64,000 nt of DNA from Pseudoalteromonas sp. 0303. Its GTDB lineage: Bacteria; Pseudomonadota; Gammaproteobacteria; Enterobacterales; Alteromonadaceae. Shown one piece after another: positions 35,601 through 43,007 of this stretch. Each line of letters begins with the position of its first letter. Positions within the stretch are counted from its first letter, which is position 1. The position numbers and the translations under genes were made by a program. Location: the NCBI RefSeq assembly GCF_013349995.1, contig NZ_JABVXF010000009.1:62001-126000 (forward strand), in the 5' to 3' direction. The notes under the pieces are model-generated. The model was given only the letters and a program-made list of their open reading frames with translations. It ran no database searches and was not told where the DNA came from.

Positions 35601-35972
35601 ATGAAAGCCTCTATTACCAGCCTTTTACTAATTAGTGTTTTATTTGGCTGTAGCTCTAAGCAAGAACCCACTCCAAAACTTCAACATGCAAGGCTAACTG
35701 AGCCGCAAAACGAGCTAATAGCACTTGGCATTGCAAGGCTAATGCACAGTAAACCAGTTCACATTGCTGAAGATGCGTTTACCAAAACCAGCATACTTGT
35801 TATTGAAACCTTGAATGAAATTGATATTCAAGGGCAACTACGTAGTGGTTCATACCCTAATATGCCAGAACGTTTTGAGCTGCTGATTAAAAATAAAATG
35901 TGTTTTGTGCGCCATTTAGATAGTAAAGCGACTGAGCCATTACCTTTGGTAAAGTGTAAACCGATAAACTAA
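35601..35972 (+). CDS. Small predicted lipoprotein, unknown function
   Basis: A 123-residue protein with a signal peptide and lipobox LFGC (Cys17). The mature part is about 107 residues and contains two more cysteines near the end, which could form a disulfide. The family is not recognised. A GGAG lies 9 nt before the ATG. It is followed by a strong bidirectional terminator. Its place within the sugar-acid gene group may be coincidental. Confidence 0.65.
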   Translation: MKASITSLLLISVLFGCSSKQEPTPKLQHARLTEPQNELIALGIARLMHSKPVHIAEDAFTKTSILVIETLNEIDIQGQLRSGSYPNMPERFELLIKNKMCFVRHLDSKATEPLPLVKCKPIN

Positions 35973-35993
35973 CCTAAACTAAAAAACAGATAT

Positions 35994-36019
35994 AAAAAAA
36001 GCCCTTACGGGCTTTTTTT
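35994..36019. terminator. Bidirectional terminator between convergent genes
   Basis: AAAAAAAGCCC and GGGCTTTTTTT pair around a TTAC tetraloop, between the lipoprotein gene (plus) and the dehydratase gene (minus). Confidence 0.9.
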
Positions 36020-36037
36020 AAAATATATTAGTGAGTA

Positions 36038-37213
36038 TTACTTAATCTCAACACGTTGTGAGCGCATAACGACTTCATCATTTAATTCAATACCGATACC
36101 TGGCTCTTCAGATACTTGGAAGAAACCATTTTTAGGTTGTGGATCTTGAATACACAATTCACGGTTCCATTTCTTAATAGCATAGGTATGATGTTCGTGA
36201 ATTAAGAAGTTAGGAATTGCGGTCTCTAAGTGTAACGAAGCTGCAGTTGCTACTGGACCGCCACACACGTGAGCTTGAATACGCACATCAAAGATATCTG
36301 CATAATCACACACTTTTTTAGTTTCAGTGAAACCACCACACAGGCCTAAGTCTGGCTGTAGCACATCAATACTTTGATCTTCTAAGTATGGACGCACACC
36401 CCAGCGGTTATACAAACGTTCGCCACCTGCAATTGGCACCGCTACTTTGTCAGCAACTTTTGCATGTAATGAATGATTTAAGTAATTCACAGGCTCTTCG
36501 TAATACATACAATCGAACTCTTCAGCAATTTCACCAATTTGAATTGCTGATGTCGCGCCTGGTAAACTGTGACATTCAAAAATAATGTCAACTTCGTCAC
36601 CGACTGCTTCACGAATAGCCTGCATACGCGCACGGTATAATTTCATTTCTGCACGAGAAATAATATTAGTGCGATCGTAATAAGTATTGCCGTTTTTATC
36701 GTACTGAATTGGGTCAACTTTTACCGCATCATACCCTTCAGCCATCGCCTTAAGCGCTGCTTCTGCGTATTCTTCTGGGTGCACTAGCGCTTTAAATTCG
36801 CTGTCCCAGTCAAACTGTAATTGTGATGCATAAGTACGCAGCTTATCGTTAACTTTACCACCTAATAGCTGGTAAACAGGTAAGCCTAATGCTTTGCCTT
36901 TAATATCCCAAAGTGCAGTATCAATGGCGCTCATTGCTGCATACACAACAGGACCGCCACCTAAACCCCAAAAGCTTTCGCGTAGCATTCGTGACCACAG
37001 TTTTTCTGTTTGAAATGGGTCATGACCAATTAAAAAGGCATCAGCCATTTCTTTGATCATTGCCGCAGCTGCGCTATGACCTAAATCATAAGCCAGACCC
37101 GCTTCACCCACACCGCTAATACCTTCATCGGTGTGAATACGCACAAAAACAGGTGTCCAAGCAGGTCTGTCTGGACAATGAATATCGAACACTTCGACGC
37201 GATTAACTTTCAT
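36038..37213 (-). CDS. Enolase-superfamily sugar-acid dehydratase (MR/MLE type)
   Basis: A 391-residue enzyme with the capping domain (1-125) and TIM barrel of the mandelate racemase/galactonate dehydratase group. Ligand candidates are Glu213 with His215 in IFECHS, Glu239 in YYEEP and Glu265 in GGERLYNRW, with His315 (QAHV) and Glu340 as later catalytic residues. The C-terminal NGFFQVSEEPGIGIEL resembles galactonate/mannonate dehydratases. The usual first metal ligand is Asp, so Glu213 is unusual. It should dehydrate an aldonic acid to a 2-keto-3-deoxy acid. It lies 9 nt after the class II aldolase gene and forms an operon with it. Confidence 0.85.
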   Translation of the reverse strand: MKVNRVEVFDIHCPDRPAWTPVFVRIHTDEGISGVGEAGLAYDLGHSAAAAMIKEMADAFLIGHDPFQTEKLWSRMLRESFWGLGGGPVVYAAMSAIDTALWDIKGKALGLPVYQLLGGKVNDKLRTYASQLQFDWDSEFKALVHPEEYAEAALKAMAEGYDAVKVDPIQYDKNGNTYYDRTNIISRAEMKLYRARMQAIREAVGDEVDIIFECHSLPGATSAIQIGEIAEEFDCMYYEEPVNYLNHSLHAKVADKVAVPIAGGERLYNRWGVRPYLEDQSIDVLQPDLGLCGGFTETKKVCDYADIFDVRIQAHVCGGPVATAASLHLETAIPNFLIHEHHTYAIKKWNRELCIQDPQPKNGFFQVSEEPGIGIELNDEVVMRSQRVEIK

Positions 37214-37222
37214 GGTTACTCC

Positions 37223-37990
37223 TTACTGAGCAAAACTAGGATCAAGACGATAAGCTTTACGCAACATGGCTGGCCAAGCTAACTGGCCACCGGTGCTGCC
37301 GCTATGCACGACATTCGCTTGATTATAAATATTATCGATAATAGGTTGTGGTACTGGAATTGCCGTTTGACCACTGGCTTGAATAGCCAATTGAATTTCA
37401 CAGGCACGCTGCAAATCATAAAATCGCATAAAGGCATCTCCCACTGTTGGGCCAACAGTTAAGCCACCGTGGTTAACCAATAGCATGTGATTAGTAGTGC
37501 CTAAATCATCTTGCAAGCGCTTTTTCTCATCACTGTTTACCGCTAACCCTTCGTAGCCATGATAAGACAATGATGGCAATGAGAACATTGAGTATTGGCT
37601 AAGTGGTAACAGGCCTTTTTCTTGCGTTGCAACGGCGATGGTTTCTTTTGTGTGTAAATGAATAACACAGTGAGCGTCATCACGAACTTCATGAATAGCG
37701 CTGTGAATAGTAAAACCAGCCGGATTAATTTTAAATGGCGTGTCATCAAGAATATTGCCAGCTAAATCCACCTTTACAAGGTTAGATGCCGTCACTTCAT
37801 CAAAACTAAGACCAAATGCATTAACTAAATAGTGATCTGTGCCCGGTAAACGTGCCGATAGGTGGGTATAAATTAAATCCCCCCATCTAAAGTGCTCAAC
37901 TAAACGGTAACATGCTGCTAAATCAACACGAAGCTGCCATTCTTGTTCAGATACTTTATTTTTTAAATCGAGTTTTGGTAAGTCAAACAT
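37223..37990 (-). CDS. Class II aldolase/adducin-family protein
   Basis: A 255-residue protein of the class II aldolase (fuculose-phosphate aldolase-like) family, with the zinc motif IHLHT, the glycine-rich NHGGLTVG and the early RWGDLIYTHLSAR. The typical product is a zinc aldolase or epimerase acting on sugar phosphates or hydroxy-keto acids, though many homologues are of unknown activity. The start at 37990 has AAGG 7 nt upstream and gives the conserved N terminus. First gene of a two-gene operon with the dehydratase, so it may cleave the keto-deoxy acid formed there (inference). Confidence 0.82.
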   Translation of the reverse strand: MFDLPKLDLKNKVSEQEWQLRVDLAACYRLVEHFRWGDLIYTHLSARLPGTDHYLVNAFGLSFDEVTASNLVKVDLAGNILDDTPFKINPAGFTIHSAIHEVRDDAHCVIHLHTKETIAVATQEKGLLPLSQYSMFSLPSLSYHGYEGLAVNSDEKKRLQDDLGTTNHMLLVNHGGLTVGPTVGDAFMRFYDLQRACEIQLAIQASGQTAIPVPQPIIDNIYNQANVVHSGSTGGQLAWPAMLRKAYRLDPSFAQ

Positions 37991-38072
37991 GGAAAACCTT
38001 GTATATGTGACACTGCACAAATAGATGTATAGAAGTCTAAATTACTATTAATAGATGATCAATAGGTGATAC

Positions 38073-38104
38073 AAAAAGGCCACATCAATTGATGTGGCCT
38101 TTTC
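38073..38104 (-). terminator. Terminator after the cytochrome c gene
   Basis: AAAGGCCACATC and GATGTGGCCTTT form a 12-bp stem with an AATT loop and T/A tracts on both sides. It lies 16 bases beyond the cytochrome gene stop on the minus strand. Confidence 0.88.
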
Positions 38105-38119
38105 ACGCTAAAATGGTGT

Positions 38120-38443
38120 TTATTTTACTTGTGATAAGTAATCAGCAATTGCAGCCATTTCTTCTTCAGATACGTTTGCAACCATTGCTTTCATCGCAGC
38201 AGCCATACCGTTGCTACGCGCACCTGACTTAATGTCTTTCATCTGTGCTAGTAAGTACTCTTTATTTTGACCATTTAATTTAGGGTACTGAGCCATGATA
38301 GGCGCTTTACCTTCTGCACCGTGACAAGTTTGGCAAAGCTTAGCTGTGTATAGTGTTGCACCATCCGCAGCCATAGTGTTGAAAGATAGGCTTGCAGCCA
38401 TTGCAATGCCAGCCCCACATAAAATTTTCGTGATCTTGCTCAT
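38120..38443 (-). CDS. Periplasmic class I cytochrome c
   Basis: A 107-residue monohaem cytochrome with a signal peptide (cleavage after MAA near residue 26). The haem site is CQTCH at Cys37, Cys40, His41, and the axial Met is probably one of the cluster in GMAAAMKAM. It resembles the cytochrome c4/c5-like short carriers that shuttle electrons in the periplasm. It is a single gene, transcribed with its own terminator. Confidence 0.9.
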   Translation of the reverse strand: MSKITKILCGAGIAMAASLSFNTMAADGATLYTAKLCQTCHGAEGKAPIMAQYPKLNGQNKEYLLAQMKDIKSGARSNGMAAAMKAMVANVSEEEMAAIADYLSQVK

Positions 38444-38546
38444 TTGTATCTTCTCTTTTTTGACGGGTTATTAAACATTTTCTTTAGTGTAGACCATGAT
38501 TTAACAATATTGCACCCGAAAATTGTAACGGCAATAGAAACAGTCA

Positions 38547-39086
38547 CTACCAAATTAAATCATCAGGTACTTCAAAATCAGCATACGGATCATCTTCATC
38601 CTTTTGCTTATCTTCAGGCTCAACATGGAACACTATGTAATCTTCGCTGACTTCAGCGACTTTTCGTGCTGGTTCGTCTTCCAGTACAAAAAATTGGCCT
38701 TCTAAAACACAAATTGCTAAGCGGCCACCAGCTAGGGCCTTTTGTGTTTTTTCGTTTACTTCGAGTTCCTTCACTTTATTTTGATAAGTGAAGTTAAATG
38801 TACGATCACCACGGATCTCATCTTGGTTGTGGTGCTCTAAAATCTGTTTAACGCGCGCTACTTGCTCACGTTGCTTTTGCTCTTCTAAACGCGCTTTATT
38901 AAGCTCATCGGCTTTTTTCTGCTGCTCAAGCTTAGTTTGTTCAATATGTTTTTGCAGATCGCTAGGATTACTCGTGGCGCCTTTCTTTTTCTTCTTTTGC
39001 TGTTTGCGCTTTTCTGTTTTGGCTACTTTAGCTTTATGTGCCGTAGTAAGACCAGCTTTAAGTAATTGATCTTGTAATGAACCCAT
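38547..39086 (-). CDS. DUF2058 (YaiL-like) protein
   Basis: A 179-residue protein of the DUF2058 family. It starts MGSLQDQLLKAGLTTAHKAK, followed by a strongly basic Lys-rich stretch (25-36), a charged coiled coil (about 45-90), and a C-terminal alpha/beta domain with an acidic tail. The basic N terminus suggests nucleic-acid or ribosome contact. The function is unknown. Single gene. Confidence 0.88.
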   Translation of the reverse strand: MGSLQDQLLKAGLTTAHKAKVAKTEKRKQQKKKKKGATSNPSDLQKHIEQTKLEQQKKADELNKARLEEQKQREQVARVKQILEHHNQDEIRGDRTFNFTYQNKVKELEVNEKTQKALAGGRLAICVLEGQFFVLEDEPARKVAEVSEDYIVFHVEPEDKQKDEDDPYADFEVPDDLIW

Positions 39087-39318
39087 GACGAAATTCCAAT
39101 TTATTAATGCGTATTAGGGTTATTTTAATCAGCTCTGCCAACAAATAACAGTACTGAGCCCACTTGATTCACAGCAATCGAGTATATTGATGTGAGATTA
39201 ACACGCGATGAAATCATGACATATTGATTTAACGCAAGATTTATCATTTTAGTCGCCTTTGAACTTGTAAAAAAACCTGTACCCGATAAGCTAGGGCTTT
39301 TCCTCTTGGGAGCTAAAA

Positions 39319-40455
39319 ATGCAGCTGCGACATTTGTTACTTTGCTCTGTGTTTATTTTCTTTGTTTTATACGCCCCACAACCCTTACTTGGATTATTTG
39401 CTAGTCATTTTTCTGTATCGCCAGCCACTGCTGGTAGCTTAATGACCGCAACTATGTTGCCACTAGCCATTGCTCCTTTAGTGTATGGCTTGTTTTTAGC
39501 TAAGCGAAACCCACTAACAATTTTAAAGATTGCTATGCTTGTGTTAGCAATCAGCTGTATCGCTTTTACTTTAGCACCAAGCTTTGAGTTGCTATTACTG
39601 GTTCGTTTTATACAAGGGATCACCCTACCCGCAGCGCTCACCGCTATGACCAGTTATATTGGTGTGACTTTTCAGGCTGACCAATTGCAACGTAATATGA
39701 CGCTTTACATTGGCAGTACCATTGTTGGTGGCTACTTCGGACGTATGCTCGCTGCTTTGTTTACTGACTTTTTAAGCTGGCAAAGTTTTTATTATGTGAT
39801 TGCGCTTGGCTTAGTACTGTTTGCACTCGCCATTCCTAAATCAAACAAAGGCGCGAGTATTCATGCTGCAAAGTCGCCGCTATTGTATCTAAAGCAATTA
39901 AAAGATCCGCTGGTATTAAAGCTCTACGGAGCGGTGTTTTGTATGTTCTTTTGTTTTGCGGCACTGTTAAATTATTTACCTTTCATTCTGCAAGACAGTT
40001 TTGCTATCACTAACACCCGAGACATCGGACTGGTTTACAGCGGTTATTTGCTTGGTGCACTAGCTTCTATAGCCACACCTTGGCTGTTACGAAAGTCATC
40101 AACACCTTGGCGTTTACTAACCTGGGTTTTTGTATTCTATAGCCTGACGATGGTGCTATTGATGAGCCAACAGTTATTACTTTTTGTTATTGCTTTTACT
40201 GGCTTTTGCGGTGCAATGTTTGTTATCCACTCAAGTGCCGCTCCACTGGTAAATAAAATCAGCAGCGCACCTGCAAGTGTCACCAATGGCGGTTATGTAT
40301 CGTTTTATTATAGCGGTGGCGCATTAGGTTCATTATTGCCAGGGCTGGTATATCAGCAACACGGCCAAGTTGCCTTTATGACCGTGCTACTTTTAGTCTG
40401 CTTAGTAGGTTTAAGCTTAGTTTATTTGGCAGGTAGAAATACGATACGCGGTTGA
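39319..40455 (+). CDS. MFS transporter (YnfM-like)
   Basis: A 378-residue inner-membrane protein with twelve predicted helices and an MFS cytoplasmic loop between helices 2 and 3 (LAKRNPLTIL). The GGYFGRMLAAL motif in helix 5 resembles YnfM-type drug or arabinose-like exporters. The substrate is unknown. The start has GGGAG 7 nt upstream. Its last 34 bases overlap the end of the convergent tRNA-editing gene, and no terminator lies between. Confidence 0.85.
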   Translation: MQLRHLLLCSVFIFFVLYAPQPLLGLFASHFSVSPATAGSLMTATMLPLAIAPLVYGLFLAKRNPLTILKIAMLVLAISCIAFTLAPSFELLLLVRFIQGITLPAALTAMTSYIGVTFQADQLQRNMTLYIGSTIVGGYFGRMLAALFTDFLSWQSFYYVIALGLVLFALAIPKSNKGASIHAAKSPLLYLKQLKDPLVLKLYGAVFCMFFCFAALLNYLPFILQDSFAITNTRDIGLVYSGYLLGALASIATPWLLRKSSTPWRLLTWVFVFYSLTMVLLMSQQLLLFVIAFTGFCGAMFVIHSSAAPLVNKISSAPASVTNGGYVSFYYSGGALGSLLPGLVYQQHGQVAFMTVLLLVCLVGLSLVYLAGRNTIRG

Positions 40456-40973
40456 TGCCCGGTACTTTCAAAAAACAGCTCTAAGTCGCCTTTTTTCATC
40501 AGCCAAGTAGCGGTATTTTCAAAAAACAGCTCTAAGTCGCCTTTTTTCATCAGCCAAGTAGCGGTATTTTCAAAAGGGTGACAATGAAAAAGCTCGTTAA
40601 ACCAAATTTCTTGGTCTAGCCAAAGAGTGACATTATTTTGCTTATCGTTTAACAGTGCCAACATAGAAACACAGCCCGGTGGCACTTTAAGATAACGCGC
40701 TAATCGCTCATCGGATGCAAACCCTAAACGCGATAACCCCTGCTGCTGAGCAATGGCTTTTAAGTCGAGCTGCTTATCGTGAGCGGTGATCACTAAAAAG
40801 TGGCGCTTACCTTCGTTATCTCGTAAAAACAGGTTTTTTAAACGTGTGCCCGGTCTATCGAGCATAAACTTATCGGCATCTAAGCTGCCGTGTAATGGTG
40901 GATGCTCAATCACATCATAATTAATATCTAATTGAGCTAGCGTAGCAGCTAACTTGCTTTTATCTGCATACAT
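40422..40973 (-). CDS. Ala-tRNA(Pro) deacylase-like protein (ProX/YbaK family) with internal duplication
   Basis: A 183-residue editing-domain protein of the YbaK/ProX group, which hydrolyses mischarged Ala-tRNA(Pro). The family features RLKNLFLRDNEGKRHFLV, KQLDLK and PPGCVSMLALLND are present. The segment FENTATWLMKKGDLELF occurs twice in tandem (134-150 and 151-167). Without the second copy the length (about 166) would be normal. The duplication lies in the C-terminal strand-helix region, so activity may be altered or tolerated. It abuts the stop codon of the upstream lipoprotein gene (TAAATG). Its 3' end overlaps the MFS gene by 34 bp. Confidence 0.85.
   Translation of the reverse strand: MYADKSKLAATLAQLDINYDVIEHPPLHGSLDADKFMLDRPGTRLKNLFLRDNEGKRHFLVITAHDKQLDLKAIAQQQGLSRLGFASDERLARYLKVPPGCVSMLALLNDKQNNVTLWLDQEIWFNELFHCHPFENTATWLMKKGDLELFFENTATWLMKKGDLELFFESTGHQPRIVFLPAK
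40466..40567. repeat. Perfect 51-bp tandem duplication inside a coding region
   Basis: Two identical 51-bp units start at 40466 and 40517. An 8-base part of a third unit (TTTCAAAA) follows at 40568. The same 8 bases begin each unit, so the event looks like recombination or slippage between 8-bp microhomologies. Each unit encodes 17 residues in frame. Identity of the copies suggests it is recent, or a sequencing or assembly artefact. Confidence 0.95.
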
Positions 40974-41360
40974 TTACAAACAACGTCCTCGTAATTGCAC
41001 ACTTAAATCACGCCATAATACTTCGTCAATAACGTGTTTATCGTCGCAGTATTGTCGTTCTTTAAGCTCTTCATTTAATAATTCAACCGCTTGGTCTTCG
41101 AGCATAAGTTTTAAGTTGCTCGACTCTTCAAATACTTCTTGCTCGGCAAAATCTTTAAACTGCCTGCGTGTCATTGGCTTATCAAGGTTAATCGGGCGTC
41201 TGCCCTGTGCTTTAACTGACACCACATAGGCAAAGATTTTATTGCCTTGCTCATCATTTTTTTCGTAAAACTGCTTATTATTGATTTCAAAAGGAGGCGC
41301 TTCTTCTTGGCTTGCGCAACCGGCAAGTAAAACAACCAAAAGCCATGCTATTTTTTTCAT
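40974..41360 (-). CDS. Small predicted lipoprotein, unknown function
   Basis: A 128-residue protein with a signal peptide and lipobox LLAGC (Cys15). The mature part is charged, largely helical, with cysteines in YCDDK and in the C-terminal GRCL. The family is not recognised. Its stop codon is directly followed by the ATG of the deacylase-like gene, so the two are in one operon. Confidence 0.7.
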   Translation of the reverse strand: MKKIAWLLVVLLAGCASQEEAPPFEINNKQFYEKNDEQGNKIFAYVVSVKAQGRRPINLDKPMTRRQFKDFAEQEVFEESSNLKLMLEDQAVELLNEELKERQYCDDKHVIDEVLWRDLSVQLRGRCL

Positions 41361-41486
41361 TATTGGATAAGCCTTGAACAGTGAATGCGCTTTAGTCTAC
41401 CAAAAATAAAACAACAGAGTAAAAAATCGAACATTTTAAAAAAAATACTTGACCACAAATGCAAAAATATTTAAAGTTCACCCCGC

Positions 41487-41516
41487 TTGAGACGCAAGAC
41501 TTAAGCATCCTGTATT
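41487..41516 (+). promoter_or_regulatory. Probable promoter of the tRNA-Ala gene
   Basis: TTGAGA (41487-41492) and TGTATT (41511-41516) with an 18-bp spacer fit a sigma-70 promoter. The start of transcription would be within about 3-5 bases of the tRNA 5' end. Confidence 0.4.
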
Positions 41517-41525
41517 TAGGAATGT

Positions 41526-41601
41526 GGGGCTATAGCTCAGCTGGGAGAGCGCCTGCCTTGCACGCAGGAGGTCAGCAGTTCGATCCTGCTTAGCTCCACC
41601 A
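41526..41601 (+). tRNA. tRNA-Ala (anticodon UGC)
   Basis: A 76-nt cloverleaf: acceptor GGGGCTA pairs with TAGCTCC (one G-U pair). The D arm GCTC/GAGC, anticodon stem CCTGC/GCAGG with anticodon TGC at 41559-41561, and a T arm with GTTCGATCC are all present. The discriminator is A, and the CCA end (41599-41601) is encoded. It is isolated here, not in a ribosomal RNA operon. It converges with proA, and no integrase lies beside it. Confidence 0.97.
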
Positions 41602-41710
41602 CCTTCCTACCTCTCTTTAGGCAATCTGCCAAATACTTAATAAAAACCAATACAATCTAAATTAAAGCGACTTTATTAGTCTTTCTGCCGTCTTCGTTTT
41701 ATTTTAAACA

Positions 41711-41742
41711 CAAAAAAACCGAGCAAAGCCCGGCTTTTTAAG
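41711..41742 (-). terminator. Terminator after proBA (and perhaps the tRNA)
   Basis: On the minus strand AAAAGCCGGGC pairs with GCTCGGTTTTT, using two G-U pairs around a TTT loop, followed by T residues. It lies 18 bases after the proA stop. On the plus strand the same dyad could end the tRNA transcript. Confidence 0.7.
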
Positions 41743-41759
41743 CAATTACTTTTTAGTGA

Positions 41760-43007
41760 TTATTCACGAATTTGGCCTTCGCCATTCACTAAGTATTTTT
41801 CAGTTGTAAGTGACTCTAGACCCATAGGACCATAAGCATGTAGCTTAGTTGTCGCAATACCAATCTCAGCACCTAAACCTAACTGTGAGCCATCAGAAAA
41901 ACGCGATGACGCATTGACCATCACCACTGATGCATCCACGCTGCGTTGGAATAACTGCGCTGCAGCTTGGTCTTTAGTACAAATCACTTCGGTGTGGTTT
42001 GAACCAAACTTAGCAATATGATCAATGGCACCAGCAAAGTCAGGCACAACCTTAATTGCGATCTCTAAATCTAAATATTCTTCACCAAACTCGTCGTCAG
42101 CGAGTACTGTTGCATTATCAAAGTACTCGGCAGCTTTCGCATCTGCATTTACTTTTACGCCTTCTTGACGAAGAACAACTGCACACAGGTTTAAAAACTC
42201 ATCAGCGATATCTTGGTGAACCACTAAGCCTTCTAGGGCATTACACACACCAGTACGCTGAGTTTTACCATTTAATAGTAAGTTGATTGCTACATTCAAA
42301 TCAGCGTCTTTATCGACATAAAGGTGACATACACCTTTAAAGTGCTGAATCACTGGAATAGTGCTGTTTTCTGTTACAAAATTAATTAAACCTTCACCAC
42401 CACGCGGAATGATTAAATCAATTGTTTCACGCTGTTGCATCAGCTCCATGAGTAGACCACGGTCTGGATCTGGGATCACTGAAATCAACGCAGCAGGTAA
42501 ACCATGCTTTTCAAGTACTTTATGCATTACACTTGCGATTGCTTGCGAGCTACGAAGTGCTTCTTTACCACCACGTAAAATAACACCATTACCCGATTTA
42601 AAGCATAGGGCGCCTGCATCAGCCGTCACATTTGGACGTGCTTCATAAATCATACACACAACACCAAGTGGTACGCGCATCTTGCTGATCTTAATACCAT
42701 TTGGACGCTCTGAAATTTCACGTAATTGACCTACAGGATCATCAAGGCTAACAATTACTTCGATACCTTCGGCCATTGCTTCAATACGCTCATCGTTAAG
42801 CGTTAAACGGTCAATCATCGATGCTGCAAGGTTGTTATCACGTGCTGCCGCTAAATCGCTTTCGTTCTCTTTGATGATAAAGGCTTTGCTTTCGCGTAGC
42901 GCCTCTGCCATCTCAGTTAACACTTGATTCTTAGTAGCAGTATCAAGTAAAGCTAACTGGGTTGCAGCTTTTGCAGCTTGACTCGAAATATCCGTAATTA
43001 AACTCAT
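41760..43007 (-). CDS. proA: Gamma-glutamyl phosphate reductase
   Basis: A 415-residue NADPH-dependent enzyme of the aldehyde-dehydrogenase superfamily. It reduces gamma-glutamyl phosphate to glutamate semialdehyde, the second step of proline synthesis. The catalytic cysteine is in TGVCNALEG (about residue 254). VNASSRFSDG and LGLGAEIGIATTKLHAYGPMG are ProA signatures. It overlaps proB by 4 bp and has its own terminator. Confidence 0.96.
   Translation of the reverse strand: MSLITDISSQAAKAATQLALLDTATKNQVLTEMAEALRESKAFIIKENESDLAAARDNNLAASMIDRLTLNDERIEAMAEGIEVIVSLDDPVGQLREISERPNGIKISKMRVPLGVVCMIYEARPNVTADAGALCFKSGNGVILRGGKEALRSSQAIASVMHKVLEKHGLPAALISVIPDPDRGLLMELMQQRETIDLIIPRGGEGLINFVTENSTIPVIQHFKGVCHLYVDKDADLNVAINLLLNGKTQRTGVCNALEGLVVHQDIADEFLNLCAVVLRQEGVKVNADAKAAEYFDNATVLADDEFGEEYLDLEIAIKVVPDFAGAIDHIAKFGSNHTEVICTKDQAAAQLFQRSVDASVVMVNASSRFSDGSQLGLGAEIGIATTKLHAYGPMGLESLTTEKYLVNGEGQIRE

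Noticed and set aside
41602..41760. Attachment site or genomic island beside the tRNA-Ala gene
   Set aside because: No repeat of the tRNA 3' end and no integrase in the flanks; a housekeeping gene follows directly.
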